64,000 nucleotides of DNA from Podarcis raffonei (Eukaryota; Chordata; Lepidosauria; Squamata; Lacertidae), in NCBI RefSeq assembly GCF_027172205.1, contig NC_070614.1, forward strand, positions 49,292,001 through 49,356,000. The letters are read 5' to 3'. The notes below the pieces were generated by a model that saw only the letters and a list, made by a program, of their open reading frames with translations, ran no database searches and had not been told where the DNA came from. Positions 13,829 through 22,900 of this stretch are shown here, piece by piece. Position 1 is the stretch's first letter. Every line of letters starts with the position of its first letter. The translations under genes and the position numbers were made by a program.

Positions 13829-16575
13829 TCATGTGATTCAGGTTGAGCCCAGCATTGAAAGCCAGTTTGGGGATTGGCTCCAATTAACTGCTTTGTGTAG
13901 GAGTGAAGGAACATGTTCTGTAAGAAAGTTTCTGGCACTATATATATGTGTGTCTGTTTGTGTCTGCCTCCTTTAAAGAGCTAAGAACAGGCATAACTGG
14001 TTTTTCCCACTCCGTCCATTTTATAGACACAACCACCATGTAATGTAGCCTGGCCCAAGAACACACTTGGCTAACTTCCAGGGGATTCGAACTCGGGTCT
14101 CCTTGGTCTAGCACAAGAACCACTGCACCCTTCTGCCTCTCCTGGGTACGGCGAGGGTGGGGGGCCAGGAAATGGACCTGGGTGGCAAAGTCGAGAGGGG
14201 ATTTGGGGCTCTCACCTCGGTCACGGGATTGTTGGCGAGGGCCGGGAGGCCCCCGTATTCCCAGCTGTGGCAGCGGGGGTCCCAGCAGGTTGCGTTGTCC
14301 GGGAACCGGGTGCTGTTGGGATCCCGGCAGTGGCGCGGAGGCGTCAGAGTGAAGAGGGCGTCCGAACCGGCTCCGAGCCCCAGGAGGAGGCATGGCAGGC
14401 AGGTCAGGGCCAGGAGGAGGCGCTGCCTTCGCCCCCCAGCCCCCAGCCGCCCCAGAAGCCCCTCAAAAGAGGGGGGTCCTTGGTCAGAAGCCGCAAAGTC
14501 CCTCCGCGGGCCCCCGGGGTCCGGAGTCGGGGGGCTGGTATCCATGGGGCAGCGTCTGCAGTGAGAGAAAGAACAGATCATAGAATTGTGCAGTTGTAAG
14601 GGACCCAAGGGACGCGGGTGGCGCTGTGGGTTAAACCACAGAGCCTAGGACTTGCCGATCAGAAGGTCGGAGGTTCGAATCCCCGCGACGGGGTGAGCTT
14701 CCGTTGCTCGGTCCCTGCTCCTGCCAACCTAGCAGTTCGAAAGCACGTCAAAGTTCAAGTAGATAAATAGGTACCACTCCGGCGGGAAGGTAAATGGCGT
14801 TTCCGTGCGCTGCTCTGGTTCGCCAGAAGCGGCTTAGTCATGCTGGCCACATGACCCGGAAGCTGTACGCCGGCTCCCTCAGCCAATAAAGCGAGATGAG
14901 AGCCACAACCCCAGAGTCGGTCACGACTGGACCTAATGGTCAGGGGTCCCTTTACCTTTAAGGGACCCTCAGGGGTCATCTAGCCTATCCCGCTACCATG
15001 AAAAAATCGTTAACGCTCAGCAACGTCTCTCTGCACCAAGGACACTTCAGGCGGGAACAGGGGTCCCCAAACTTCAACCCCAGTTGTCAGACTATGGCCA
15101 GGAAGACCTGGGTTGAAATCAGCCATGAAGTTCCCCGCGTGAACGTGGGCAAGTCTCATGCTTTCTGCCCAGCCTACCTCTCAGGGTTGTTGAGAGGACG
15201 GACGAGAGAGGAATGAACTGTGAACATAGCTCTGACCTCCTTGAAGTCTCCCTCACCCCCTTAAATGTAATAGTTAACTAAATACAATACAAGGCCATTG
15301 AGGTCAACAATAAAGCGGCCAGCCGCTCGGGTTTCATCCTGCAATTCCCCAAACGAGCAGAAGCGTAAAAGGTGGGATGAATTAATTAGGGGGAACGGAA
15401 GGGAAGGAGGGAGAAGGGCAGGTGGCAGGAATAGGGAGGGCCTGGAAAGGACACAAAAGGGGGCTGGACTGTGGGGCAGAGGAGAAGAAGGTGTCCACAC
15501 TTATCTTGCTCAGGGGTAAAGCATCTGCCTTGAATGCAGAACGCCCCCAATTCAATCCCTGTCTAGGGTGAACTAGGTTGAATGAAGCGGGAGGGGGGCA
15601 GGCACGGTGGTGTCGCGTAGTGGCTAGAGTGTCCTCGGACTAGGACCCAGGTGAGAGACCTGGGTTCGAATCCCCACCTGGCCACAAAGGCGTGACCTTG
15701 AGCCCAGTCACCCGCCTCTTAGCCAAACCTACTTGAAAGGAGTGGGGTGGCGTGGGGAGCACCATAAAGCCTACCCCCTTGAGAAAAAGGTGGGGATAGA
15801 AATGCAAATACAGGGGGCAGAGGTGGAGGTAAGCAAAAAATCGGGTGGGTGGGGCCGTTTTCGCTGCAGGGAGGGAAACTTATAATAACTGCGTGTGTTT
15901 GAAGGGTGGGGAGGGTCCATAAGGGGAGAAGGGGGTGTGGGCGATGGAGGGAGCCGGGAGAGGGAGGAGGGGGGTGTCCCATGGCGTGGAGAGGCGAGGC
16001 AGGCCTCCTGTTTCCGCATTCCGGGTCCCAGGGAGGCGGAGAGAAAGAAAAAATAGGAAGAGGGAGAGCGAGACATTTGGGGGGGGGAGGAGAAGACTTG
16101 GGGGAGAAAAGAGCGAAGGGAGGATGGATGGATGAGGCCGGAGGAGGGATGGAGAGGGGGGCGCGCAAAGAGGGAGAGATGGAAGGAGAGAAAGGGAGAC
16201 AAAGACGGGCGCCCCGGGTGCCCAGACTCACCACCAGGCGCGGGGCGAGGGCGGGTGGCCGCGCTCCGGGAGGGTCCCCATGGGCGAAGAAGGGGGCTGG
16301 AGCGGCGGCGGAGGCGGCCGGGGGGACGCTGCGCCCCGAGATCGGGCTCCGTGCGCCTCCGGAGGCTGGGATCGCGCAAGGGGGCGACGCAGGCCGGGGC
16401 GGAGCGAGGCTGCCTCCGCCTCACACGGCCGCGTCCCCCGGCACAGCCCGCTCCGCCCCGCAGCCTCCAGCCGGGCAGGGAGACCGGCCAAGGGCGAGAG
16501 CGCGATCCGCGGCGCCGCCGCCGCCACCGGCGCTCCTCTCCCTCTCCAAAGGCGTCACGCGCCTCTTGGCGCACT
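289..16575 (-). CDS. SLC22A17: SLC22A17, orphan SLC22/MFS transporter (lipocalin-2 receptor), 3' end outside window
   Basis: Plasma-membrane major facilitator protein of the SLC22 family. The mammalian protein is described as a brain organic cation transporter-like protein and as the lipocalin-2 (24p3/NGAL) receptor. Eight coding exons on the minus strand join in consistent phase: 14216-14545, 12849-12952, 8444-8598, 6286-6451, 4991-5124, 4313-4418, 2748-2971, 289-400. All have GT donors and AG acceptors. They give 443 codons plus two bases. Exon-end residues match human SLC22A17 as I remember it, for example [30 protein letters not shown] and LGLFSS. The exons for the last transmembrane segments lie left of base 1. 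EFS lies directly upstream on the same strand, as in human, which argues for SLC22A17 over SLC22A23 or SLC22A31. Introns hold Sauria SINEs, Tigger MITEs, L1/L2 pieces and a 1.3 kb hAT element. Confidence 0.92.
660..690. repeat. (GTCT)n microsatellite
   Basis: Seven GTCT units in SLC22A17 intron 8. Confidence 0.9.
740..964. mobile_element. Tigger-like MITE type 1
   Basis: Inverted ends CAGTGGTACC...GGTACCACTG with TA on both sides. The interior matches the other type 1 copies (AACCCAGAAATA, AGGCCCCATTAGCTAAAG). Confidence 0.85.
1330..1678 (-). repeat. Sauria-type tRNA-derived SINE
   Basis: Full length, inverted. The head reads (reverse) GGTGGCGCTGTGGGTTAAAC, box B GGTTCGAATCCC, tail (ACCTTT)n. 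In an SLC22A17 intron. Confidence 0.85.
2129..2510 (-). mobile_element. L1 LINE fragment
   Basis: The reverse strand encodes L1 ORF2 tail text ([19 protein letters not shown]-like) near 2320-2500, ending in an A/T-rich 3' stretch. Confidence 0.65.
2748..2971 (-). CDS. SLC22A17: SLC22A17 exon 8
   Basis: 224 nt, phase 2 in and phase 1 out. It encodes [10 protein letters not shown], a membrane segment ([19 protein letters not shown]), the second conserved loop motif VDRYGRRG, and a further membrane segment ending GLGE. Donor GAGT|GTAAGT. Confidence 0.93.
3034..3259. mobile_element. Tigger-like MITE type 1
   Basis: Same ends and interior as the 740 copy in opposite orientation, TA duplication. 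Confidence 0.85.
3290..3822 (+). mobile_element. L2/CR1-like LINE 3' end
   Basis: Same family as the 35.9 kb element ([28 protein letters not shown]) with the ATT/ATA-rich tail. Confidence 0.85.
4313..4418 (-). CDS. SLC22A17: SLC22A17 exon 7
   Basis: 106 nt, phase 1 in and phase 2 out. It encodes [18 protein letters not shown] and [15 protein letters not shown], the start of the seventh membrane segment. Donor AC|GTAAGT at 4307-4312. The match to human LLNYRNIWKNLLILGFT is near perfect. Confidence 0.92.
4991..5124 (-). CDS. SLC22A17: SLC22A17 exon 6
   Basis: 134 nt, phase 2 in and phase 1 out. It encodes [17 protein letters not shown] and the acidic cytosolic loop with EEAQEAL-like text (ESEAQEALE). 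SPRWL is the conserved SLC22 central-loop motif (human ESARWL). Donor G|GTGAG at 4986-4990. Confidence 0.9.
5368..5760 (-). mobile_element. L2/CR1-like LINE 3' end, inverted
   Basis: Reverse of the same 3' region, beginning TTATACCCCTCCCATTTAGC and running to the GGTCAGCACCAACACTTG segment. Confidence 0.8.
6040..6232 (+). mobile_element. L1 3' UTR fragment
   Basis: A/T-rich end with AAAACTAATAAAAATATT, like lizard L1 3' ends. Confidence 0.4.
6286..6451 (-). CDS. SLC22A17: SLC22A17 exon 5
   Basis: 166 nt, phase 1 in and phase 2 out. It encodes [19 protein letters not shown] and then two membrane segments around [13 protein letters not shown]. Acceptor TTTCCAG| and donor GG|GTAAGT. Human counterpart is RLELCDPTQRLRVALAGEL. 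Confidence 0.92.
6656..7008 (-). repeat. Sauria-type SINE inside a hAT-like fragment
   Basis: Full-length inverted SINE. It splits a sequence starting CAGTGGTGGCCAACC at 6619, a hAT-like end. Confidence 0.85.
7218..7437. mobile_element. Tigger-like MITE type 2
   Basis: Ends CAGTCTTGGATC and CCAAGGTACGACCG, TA-flanked. Long internal inverted similarity around GGAAGC. Confidence 0.8.
7481..7620 (+). repeat. tRNA-derived SINE (second family)
   Basis: CCGTAGCTCAGGGTTAAAG (box A) and GATTCAAATCCC (box B), followed by CCTGTCTGAAATTCAGGAGA. Same family at 15.50, 27.55 and 39.96 kb. Confidence 0.65.
7754..8140 (-). repeat. Sauria-type SINE, variant subfamily, with 19 bp target duplication
   Basis: Inverted SINE with the alternative tail region GACGGTTAAGTCCAG. 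It is flanked by perfect direct repeats CAACAATCCATTGCACCTT at 7735-7753 and 8141-8159. Confidence 0.9.
8444..8598 (-). CDS. SLC22A17: SLC22A17 exon 4
   Basis: 155 nt, phase 2 in and phase 1 out. It begins with the rest of the MFS loop motif (VGRRG) and continues with two hydrophobic segments up to LSLYLSR. The split codon across the junction reads AGC (Ser) where human has Arg in ADRFGRR. Confidence 0.9.
8879..9081. mobile_element. Tigger-like MITE type 2
   Basis: Ends CAGTCATACCTCGG and CCAAGGTACGACTG, TA on both sides. Confidence 0.8.
9420..9780. other. Unassigned GC-rich block in SLC22A17 intron 3
   Basis: Open frames on both strands but no recognised domain, and SLC22A17 exons on either side join in phase without it. 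Confidence 0.4.
9945..10330 (+). mobile_element. L1 LINE fragment
   Basis: 83-residue frame [19 protein letters not shown] to [19 protein letters not shown], the L1 ORF2 C terminus; stop then A/T-rich 3' UTR. Confidence 0.8.
10638..10980 (-). repeat. Sauria-type SINE
   Basis: Inverted, flanked by ACTGAAGGG at 10629-10637 and 10981-10989. Confidence 0.88.
11349..12685. mobile_element. Non-autonomous hAT element, 1.34 kb
   Basis: Ends CAGGGCCGGATTTAGG and GTAAATCTGGCACTG with a perfect 8 bp duplication GTCATGTA (11341-11348 and 12686-12693). Inside are a type 1 Tigger MITE and a stretch at about 11.8-12.23 kb that may be a solo LTR fossil (TATA/polyA-like signals, low confidence). In SLC22A17 intron 3. 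Confidence 0.85.
12441..12667. mobile_element. Tigger-like MITE type 1, nested in hAT
   Basis: Ends (G/C)AGTGGTACC...GGTACCACTG. It lies just inside the right end of the 11.35-12.69 kb hAT element. Confidence 0.85.
12849..12952 (-). CDS. SLC22A17: SLC22A17 exon 3
   Basis: 104 nt, phase 0 in and phase 2 out. It encodes WSLDC, then a membrane segment ([18 protein letters not shown]) and the start of the loop carrying the MFS signature (HLAD). Acceptor CTCAG| and donor AG|GTAAG. It matches the human segment around QILFILGFASGYLFLG. Confidence 0.9.
13165..13246 (+). repeat. CR1-type SINE tail
   Basis: GGGGGTTGGACTAGATTGCC and GGGTCCCTTCTAACTCTCTG. Same tail at 14.58-15.04, 25.55, 30.27 and 43.1 kb. 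Confidence 0.55.
13784..13827. repeat. (TTA)n microsatellite
   Basis: About 14 units; produces spurious poly-Tyr and poly-Ile frames. Confidence 0.95.
13960..14135 (-). repeat. tRNA-derived SINE, diverged
   Basis: Reverse strand: GTGGTTCTTGTGCTAGACC (box A region) and GAGTTCGAATCCCC (box B), followed by lower-similarity 3' text. Confidence 0.5.
14216..14555 (-). CDS. SLC22A17: SLC22A17 exon 2 with start codon (coding 14216-14545)
   Basis: Acceptor AG lies at 14556-14557 and donor GTGAG at 14211-14215. The ATG at 14543-14545 has a good context (CCCCATGG) and begins MDTSPP. This exon encodes 110 residues: a cytosolic N terminus, a first membrane segment (about residues 42-62), then the start of the extracellular loop with two N-glycosylation sequons (N77-S-T and N84-A-T), ending at VTE in phase 0. 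If exon 1 is spliced here, an in-frame TGA arises just upstream of this ATG, supporting this start. Confidence 0.88.
14607..14958 (+). repeat. Sauria-type SINE inserted in a CR1-tailed SINE
   Basis: Plus orientation, flanked by TAAGGGACCC (14597-14606 and 14959-14968). The host sequence on both sides is a CR1-type SINE tail. Immediately upstream of SLC22A17 exon 2. Confidence 0.88.
15085..15355 (+). repeat. SINE 3' part (third family)
   Basis: GGAAGACCTGGGTTGAAATC to CAGCCGCTCGGGTTTCATCC, matching the 26.2-26.4 kb tail in order. Confidence 0.55.
15503..15570 (+). repeat. tRNA-derived SINE head (second family)
   Basis: TTGCTCAGGGGTAAAGCATC and AATTCAATCCCTG boxes; truncated. Confidence 0.55.
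15605..15810 (+). repeat. tRNA-derived SINE (third family)
   Basis: GTGTCGCGTAGTGGCTAGAG and GGGTTCGAATCCCCACC boxes with a 3' part ending GAAAAAGGTGGGGATAGAAA. Heads of the same kind at 16.71 and 25.75 kb. Confidence 0.65.
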
Positions 16576-16620
16576 AGCGAATCCGGATTATTCGCAACCC
16601 GTCTGCTCCAGAATCTCTTT
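16060..16620 (-). promoter_or_regulatory. SLC22A17: CpG-rich SLC22A17 promoter region with non-coding exon 1
   Basis: A dense CpG block (about 16.2-16.55 kb). On the minus strand it has a strong donor, GTGAGT at 16226-16231, so a 5' UTR exon would end at 16232. Joined to the acceptor at 14555, the frame through the upstream ATG at 16283 closes with TGA before the MDTSPP start, so exon 1 looks untranslated. The long open frames on both strands here follow from GC richness. The transcription start is not resolved. Confidence 0.6.
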
Positions 16621-16704
16621 TTGGGGTCTAGCTCAGCTCAGGTTCCGCTGGCCAACCCGGCGCAGGTCGTTGGGTCAAAGGGCTCTCCTGGAAATGCTTG
16701 GCCT

Positions 16705-16800
16705 TGCCAAGGCAGTGTGGCGCAGTGGTTAGAGTGCTGGGCTAAATCTGGGTTCAAATGGCTTTTTGGCCACTAAGGCTCCCAGGGCGACCTCTCAGGA
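16705..16800 (+). repeat. tRNA-derived SINE head (third family)
   Basis: AGTGTGGCGCAGTGGTTAGA and GGTTCAAATGGC; truncated by the LINE at 16853. Confidence 0.55.
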
Positions 16801-16852
16801 AGGTGCACTGCGGGTCTGTCTAACTCAGAATTGTCCACACTGGCTGGCGGTG

Positions 16853-17129
16853 GATCCCAGGATGTTTCCGAGCACAATTCAAAGTGTTGGTGCTGACCTT
16901 TAAAGCCCTAAATGGCCTCGGTCCAGTATATCTGAAGGAGCGTCTCCACCCCCATCGTTCTGCCCGGACACTGAGGTCCAGCACCGAGGGCCTTCTGCTG
17001 GTTCCCTCACTGCGAGAAGCGAGGTTACAGGGAACCAGGTAGAGGGCCTTCTCGGTAGTGGCGCCCGCCCTGTGGAACTCACTCCCACCAGATGTCAAAG
17101 AGAACAACAACGACCAAACTTTTAGAATA

Positions 17130-17174
<45 letters not shown>

Positions 17175-17175
17175 C
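16853..17175 (+). mobile_element. L2/CR1-like LINE fragment ending in (TTA)n
   Basis: GTTTCCGAGCACAATTCAAA to TCAAAGAGAACAACAACGAC, then a 43 bp TTA run. Upstream of the SLC22A17 CpG region. Confidence 0.8.
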
Positions 17176-17339
17176 TCAAACCTAACTGGACACACCGGGG
17201 ATTGAACCCTAGGCAGGCTAAGCAGATGCTCAGCCACTGAGCCCTTTTCTTAGCCTAATCTACCTCGCAAGGTTGTTGTGGCGTGGGCACTGCCCCAAGT
17301 TCCTCGGAGAAAGGGACATAAATGAAATAACTAATTAAA

Positions 17340-18570
17340 ATGTATTTGGTGAAAAATAAATGCAACACCACATTGAAAATCTCATGAATTCAAGACTCCA
17401 TTGAAAGGGCGGAGAGATTCTCTTGCTTAATTTTGCAGTGCAGTTTTTGCCTCTCGCTGGCCTTGGGCAAACTCTCGCTTCCGCACCTCACCAGTCATTC
17501 TAGGCTAATAAACAAGATCAGTGTTCACGTTCCTTCGCTTCTTAACTGTTTATAGGCACAAGTCTTCTAGACCCCATGACTAAAGCATGGACCTGGGGCA
17601 AGGGCGTCAAGAACGGGAATTGCAGGAGGCAGAAATAGAAATATAATTGAGGTTTTTCAAAATTTTACAGGGTGGCACTCCACTAAACTTTACTCAGAGC
17701 AGCCCTGTCAAAACGAATAGACCAAATTTAAGCCATATTTCAGTGGGTATATGCTGAATTAAACTTAGCTGAATACCACCCAGTTTTCAATTTTACAGCT
17801 TTGAAATTCATTTTCGCATTTAATGACCTTGGACCTACACGTCCTGCCAGGTGGTCAACTTTTATTAGACCACATCTAGATCACGCAGAGCCTTTTCTTG
17901 TAAAACTCTTACATTCATTCCCAGTTTGCCTTTGAAAAACGGATTGCTGTCTCCCCCTAGTTTATGGCTATTTCGCCGTGTTGTTTTTTGTGGGGGGGGG
18001 GTGTCTGCTTTTAACAGCTGCTTTATCGTTTTTCGTTGCTTATATTTTAAATCTGCAAGTTATATTTCCTGAACAGCAGCTATCAATAATCAGAAATGTA
18101 ATCAAAGCACGCCGGAGTTGTCGGGGGAGATTTGCGGGGAGGGGAGAGGGAAACCAATCAGGATGTGGAAGGAAGCAACACAACATGGGTGTTTGTTTTT
18201 TCACCCATTTTTATTATGATCAAACCTAGAAAATAACTTGGCAAATATTTCCTGAGAGAGATATTCTTGACCCCGCTTGTTTCCTGGTGAGGAAGTGAGA
18301 TGAGGGTCTTCGCAGGGAGCAGGTGGGGGAGGATGCTGTAAACTGCAGAATTGTCTGGCGGCCGTCCAATATCTAGAGGGGGGTTTCAGAGGAAGACAAC
18401 AAACCTGAGGAATGAATCCATAGTTCAAGCTGAAGGATTTCTATTATTAAGATTATTAAGATTCCGCTGACCTAGCAGTGGCTCAATAACCCCCCTACCC
18501 AGTTATTTGTGCTGCTAGTTCACACTGTGCATCATAATAGTGTCCATACTGACCAGTCCCCGTTGTCCTT
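17340..18570. other. Intergenic gap between SLC22A17 promoter and EFS 3' end
   Basis: Mostly unique A/T-rich sequence; no exon or repeat recognised. Confidence 0.5.
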
Positions 18571-18575
18571 TTTTT

Positions 18576-18581
18576 TTTATT
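18576..18581 (-). terminator. Candidate EFS polyadenylation signal
   Basis: AATAAA on the minus strand about 0.9 kb downstream of the EFS stop. A second AATAAA lies further down near 18.21 kb. Which one is used cannot be told from sequence. Confidence 0.35.
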
Positions 18582-19491
18582 GTTTCCTGTTCACCCTCAG
18601 CTTCCTCCCTTCTGCCCCAGATTAATATGCTTCTTTTCACATTTGGCTGCCTCTCTGTGTTTTGTTTTCTTTTGCCCCGTTGGCAATTTCCCATAACCCT
18701 CTCTGTTGCAGCGATACTGGCCATTCTCCCAATTCCCCCCTCTTTCTTCAGCCGTTGCTCCAGAATCTTTTGTTACAGGATGACAAGGGTCATTTCCCAT
18801 CAATTCTGTCTCCCTTCAGCTCCTTTCCCATTCTAGGGTTTTGGGGTTTTTTTTGCACTCTTAAAGAACTGTTGTCAAGTCTACGAAGAGCCAGCAGGGA
18901 GACGTGTTTTTGGTCTTACGACCTCACGCCACCATCTTTGTCGAGGGGCGTCTGAGAAACCCTCGATGTTTTCAGGAAGGAACCTATGTCAGAATTAGCA
19001 AAACCAAACTGGAGCGGGGAAATGGGTGTCATGATGCGCAGTGTTGGGTCAGAGGCCAAAGGTCCGGAACGTTCTTTGGTTAGGAAACCGTCCAAGATGG
19101 CTGGTCGTGGGTGCAAGGGCAAGGGAGTAAAAGCAAAGAGGCAAAGGTCTGGCACTGACAAGGACCATTTCTTGTCATGAAGTCGAGCAAGGCCGTCTCA
19201 TCTGTGGGTCGAAACTGAGCACCCGAGGGTCGAAGGTCACTAAACGTTGCTTCTGGCTGCAGGCGCTGAATGCCATGGGGGTTAAGGGGCCCTGACAAGA
19301 TGGCAGCTGGAACCCAAGGGAAACGTTTGTTTTTAGGCGAGGGCCTGAGTTATCCAGGGGGCAGGTTCGGGCCTGCTCGGTTCCAGAAAACCACCAAGCA
19401 GCACTGCAGTTATTGCCACAGGAGGGGGCCGTAGTGTCTCACAGCTTCAGGGCAGGAGTTTGCTGGTGGCGAATCGGCACTGACGCGGGAT

Positions 19492-19905
19492 TCAAGATGG
19501 CGCCAGGGTGCCAAGCAAGGAAGTGAAGGCCAAGGCTTGCCGGGAGAGCTCTGCCACGCACTCGCGCATCTCCCGGGCGGCGGGCGGCGAGGGGTAGTGC
19601 AGGGCAGCCCCCTTGACCGAGAGCACGGCGTCCTTCAGGGCCTGGCAGAGGGTGCTGCTCGCCGCCCCCACCCTCGCCCGCACGGTGGCAGAGGACGCCA
19701 GGCGGGACACGGTGTCCCCCACAAAGACCAGTTTGTGCGCCGTGACAATGACGAACTTCCCGTGGGGCACGAAGACCCATGGGGGCTGGTGGGCCCCGGC
19801 GCTGGCCAGGAGCGCCTCAATGGCCGAGAGCAGGGTGGTGTAATGCGTCTGGCACTGCCCCGTGTAGAACTGAAGAAGCTGGCTGTCCTCGGGGGAAGGC
19901 GGAGC
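19492..19905 (-). CDS. EFS: EFS terminal exon (C-terminal helical domain) and stop
   Basis: 414 nt including the stop at 19492-19494; acceptor TTATAG|. It encodes APPSPEDSQLLQFYTGQC, FVPHGKFVIVTAHKLVFVGD and CQALKDAVLSVKGAALHYPS, ending FTSLLGTLAPS. This is the DUF3513/FAT-like domain shared by CAS proteins and closely follows human EFS. Confidence 0.96.
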   Translation of the reverse strand, partial: APPSPEDSQLLQFYTGQCQTHYTTLLSAIEALLASAGAHQPPWVFVPHGKFVIVTAHKLVFVGDTVSRLASSATVRARVGAASSTLCQALKDAVLSVKGAALHYPSPPAAREMRECVAELSRQALAFTSLLGTLAPS

Positions 19906-22900
19906 CTATAAACCGAAGAGAAAAAGGTTAGACGGCTGCCATTTTGTTCACTCTGGCTGTGTGCTTGTGTGCATTATTTTCAGAGACGAGAGATGGCTGC
20001 CTACTTCCTTCGCCTGGGGAATCTTTCCCGTTGGGCGCCAGAGAAACATGTCTGTGTGCAATTCTTAAAATTCAAGCGGATCAGACATGGGGAGACTTAT
20101 TTAAGTGGCATGCTTTTTACAACAGAACGAAAATCTCCCTCATTGGCACAAGAGAAGACTTGAGGGGGGCAATTCAATGGTTTTGAGGGCAAGGACCTCA
20201 AAATTTCCCAATGCTCTTCTCTGTTCCTCGTTGCTGCTCCAATTTCCCATAATGCCCCCAGAACTACCCTAGCTGCCATGATCAGAGCATCTCTTGCATT
20301 GCACATGTAAGAGGAACCCAGTGAGGATGAGATCTGGGCTTCTTCCTTGTGGGGGGGGGGACAGGAGCCTCAGGCCCTCCATGCCCTCACATCAGGCCCT
20401 CGGGTCTCTCTCTAGGCCAGGGGTCTGCAACCTTTAAGACAAAAAGAGCCATTTGGACCCGTTTCTGAAGAAAAACAACAACTGGGAGCCGCAAAACCAT
20501 TTCAACATTTAAAACAAATATATCTCCGGAACCGCGATCTGACAGCGGGCGGGAAGGTGACGTCGGGACGGTGCGTGACTAACGCACGCGCCGCCCCCAT
20601 GCGACGTCACAGCCAGTACAGCGCCCGCCACAGTGGGGAGTGTCGGGGCGCACAATGCGCCTCCTCCCCTCGCTAGTATCCGCCCCAAAGCCGCGGCAAA
20701 GGTGTAAAAGAGCCACATGCAGCTCCGGAGCCGCAGGTTGCAGACCCCTGCTCTAGGCCATGACCCTCCTTAGCCCTGCTCCACACTCCTCAAGTGCTTC
20801 CGTGTGACTGGAATATGGCCTTCTAAGATGGAATTAAGGGTCTGTGGCTGCCTCCACTTGCTGCCTCTGGCCCTGGAGCATGGCCCCCAAGCTGTCAAAA
20901 AGGCTCCACTTCTTGCTTGTGCCTAATTTTGGGCATTCCTGGCTGGGGGACGCCAAAGTTTTCACCGGGAGGAAGAGCCTAGCAAAATCCTGGTCTACGT
21001 AAGGCTTCAGTGGGAGCTAACTGCCTCATCTGTAGCCGCCTTGTTGTATGTGTGTCTCCTTGGCTCTTGGGACATAACCAAATGCAGTTATGTAGCATCC
21101 CTCCCGGGGCATTATGGGAAATTCAAGATGGCAGCCGCCTTCCCCTTCTGCCTGCTTATATTGTAAGAGTGCGTGTGTGTCATGCACACTGCTGAACCAA
21201 GACTGAGTGTGGTTTGTGGAAGACCATCTTAGAACCCCACCTCTAGGTAAAGGACCCCTGGACGGTTAAGTCCAGTCAAAGGCGACTATGGGGTTGCAGC
21301 GCTCATCTCACTTTCGGGCCAAGGGAGCCAGCGTTTGTCCACAGACAGCTTTCCGGGTCCTGTGGCCAGCAGGACTAAACCGCTTCTGTCACAACAGAAC
21401 ACTGTGATGGAAACCAGAGCGCACAGAAACATCGTTTACCTTCCCGCCTCAGCGGTACCTATTTATCTACTTGCACTGGTGTGCTTTCGAACTGCTAGGT
21501 TGGCAGGAGCTGGGATAGAGCAATGGGAGCTCACCCTGTCGCGGGGATTCGAATTGCCAACCTTCTCATTGGCAAGCCCAAGAAGCTCAGTGGTTTAGAC
21601 CACAGCACCACCCACATCCCACCCCACCTAGACAACAGACCGACTCTGTGGCCTTGGCAGAGTCTCCTCATGGTCTCGGCTCTCCTTGGGGGGGGAGGGA
21701 ACCCAAAAAAACCAAGAGGCCTGCCTCACAGGGAGGACAAATTTCATAAGGAAATGCTGGCATCCGTCCCCAGCCTAAGCTGAAGACATTAGTACCTTTT
21801 AAAAAGCGAGACAGACATACCATTTCTTCAGCCTGGGCTGTGTCTCCAGAAAGGGCGAGTCCGAGGCTTCCTTCAGAAGTTGCAGCTTTGGGCTGGGTTT
21901 TATCTGCTCCCTGGGAAGGAAGAGAGAGGCAGGATTGTGGGTATGTGTGCAAGGGAAGTGGAACAGAAAGCTTAGAAGGTGGTGAGGTTTTTGGTCTCCC
22001 GAGAAAATCAAATTTCGTATTAAAAGATCCAGAAAACGCCATCAGTAACACAACACAGAAACCAGCCACATATCCAGTACATTCAGGTAGCCTCCACAGG
22101 TCCTTGCAACCTGTTCCTGCTGCTTCATGCCTTATTATGGTTTGACACTGTCCCCCCACCCCTTTCCCAGTCTCCTTGAGAAACGTAACGGTCTCATGTT
22201 TGGCGGGAATGTACCATGGTCCATGCCTTTGGGGTGGGGGAAAGTCTTCTATCTGACCTCCGAAATTGCTACACAATCTAGCTATCCACACAGAATGAGA
22301 CCCTCTGCTCACAGATCTGCCTCCTCAAACATATAATGTAGTTCTCTCTGTTTGTTTTAAGAGTTTTACCAATTTTATCTGTGTTTTATTGATACTTATC
22401 TTGTATATATTTGTCTCGGTGACAGTTTCGTACTCTTCAGCTGTGTTTCACAGGTAGTTTTTATTTATTAGAGCTTTGTGATTAAGCAATGTACAAATCT
22501 TTCTTTCTAAATGTTTTTTTAAAAAAACACACCATGTAAATGATGCACAGTTGAGCTTTTTTGCCACGGATTTTGGGTGAAGACCACAGAAACGTGGTGG
22601 TGGTGATAATAATTTCAATGGTTCTTGGGAGATGGGAGCAGAACTGTGGCATAGCTTCACTGCAAATGTGGCTCAGGTGTTTTAAAATCTGGTTCAGCCG
22701 TCAAGACACCCAAGGGATTGCATTTCATGAGGATGCTATGTTTAGAGAACGCTGATCCCATTTCCCAGGATCCCTAGGGATTTTCAGAGTGAGGATACAG
22801 TGATGGAAAAACCTGTTGGATTTCTGCCTGCCATTCAGCGGTTAAGCAGATTTAGCTTTCCCCATCACTATCCTGGAAAATCACCACCACTTACTGAACT

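Noticed and set aside
13510-13938. Proteins with poly-Ile, poly-Tyr or poly-Asn
   Set aside because: Translated ATT/AAT microsatellites, here and at 17.1, 25.8 and 37.05 kb.
15719-16776. Overlapping open frames of 100-267 codons on both strands
   Set aside because: All fall in the GC-rich SLC22A17 promoter region, show low-complexity Arg/Pro/Gly text and no domain; frames on both strands point to composition.
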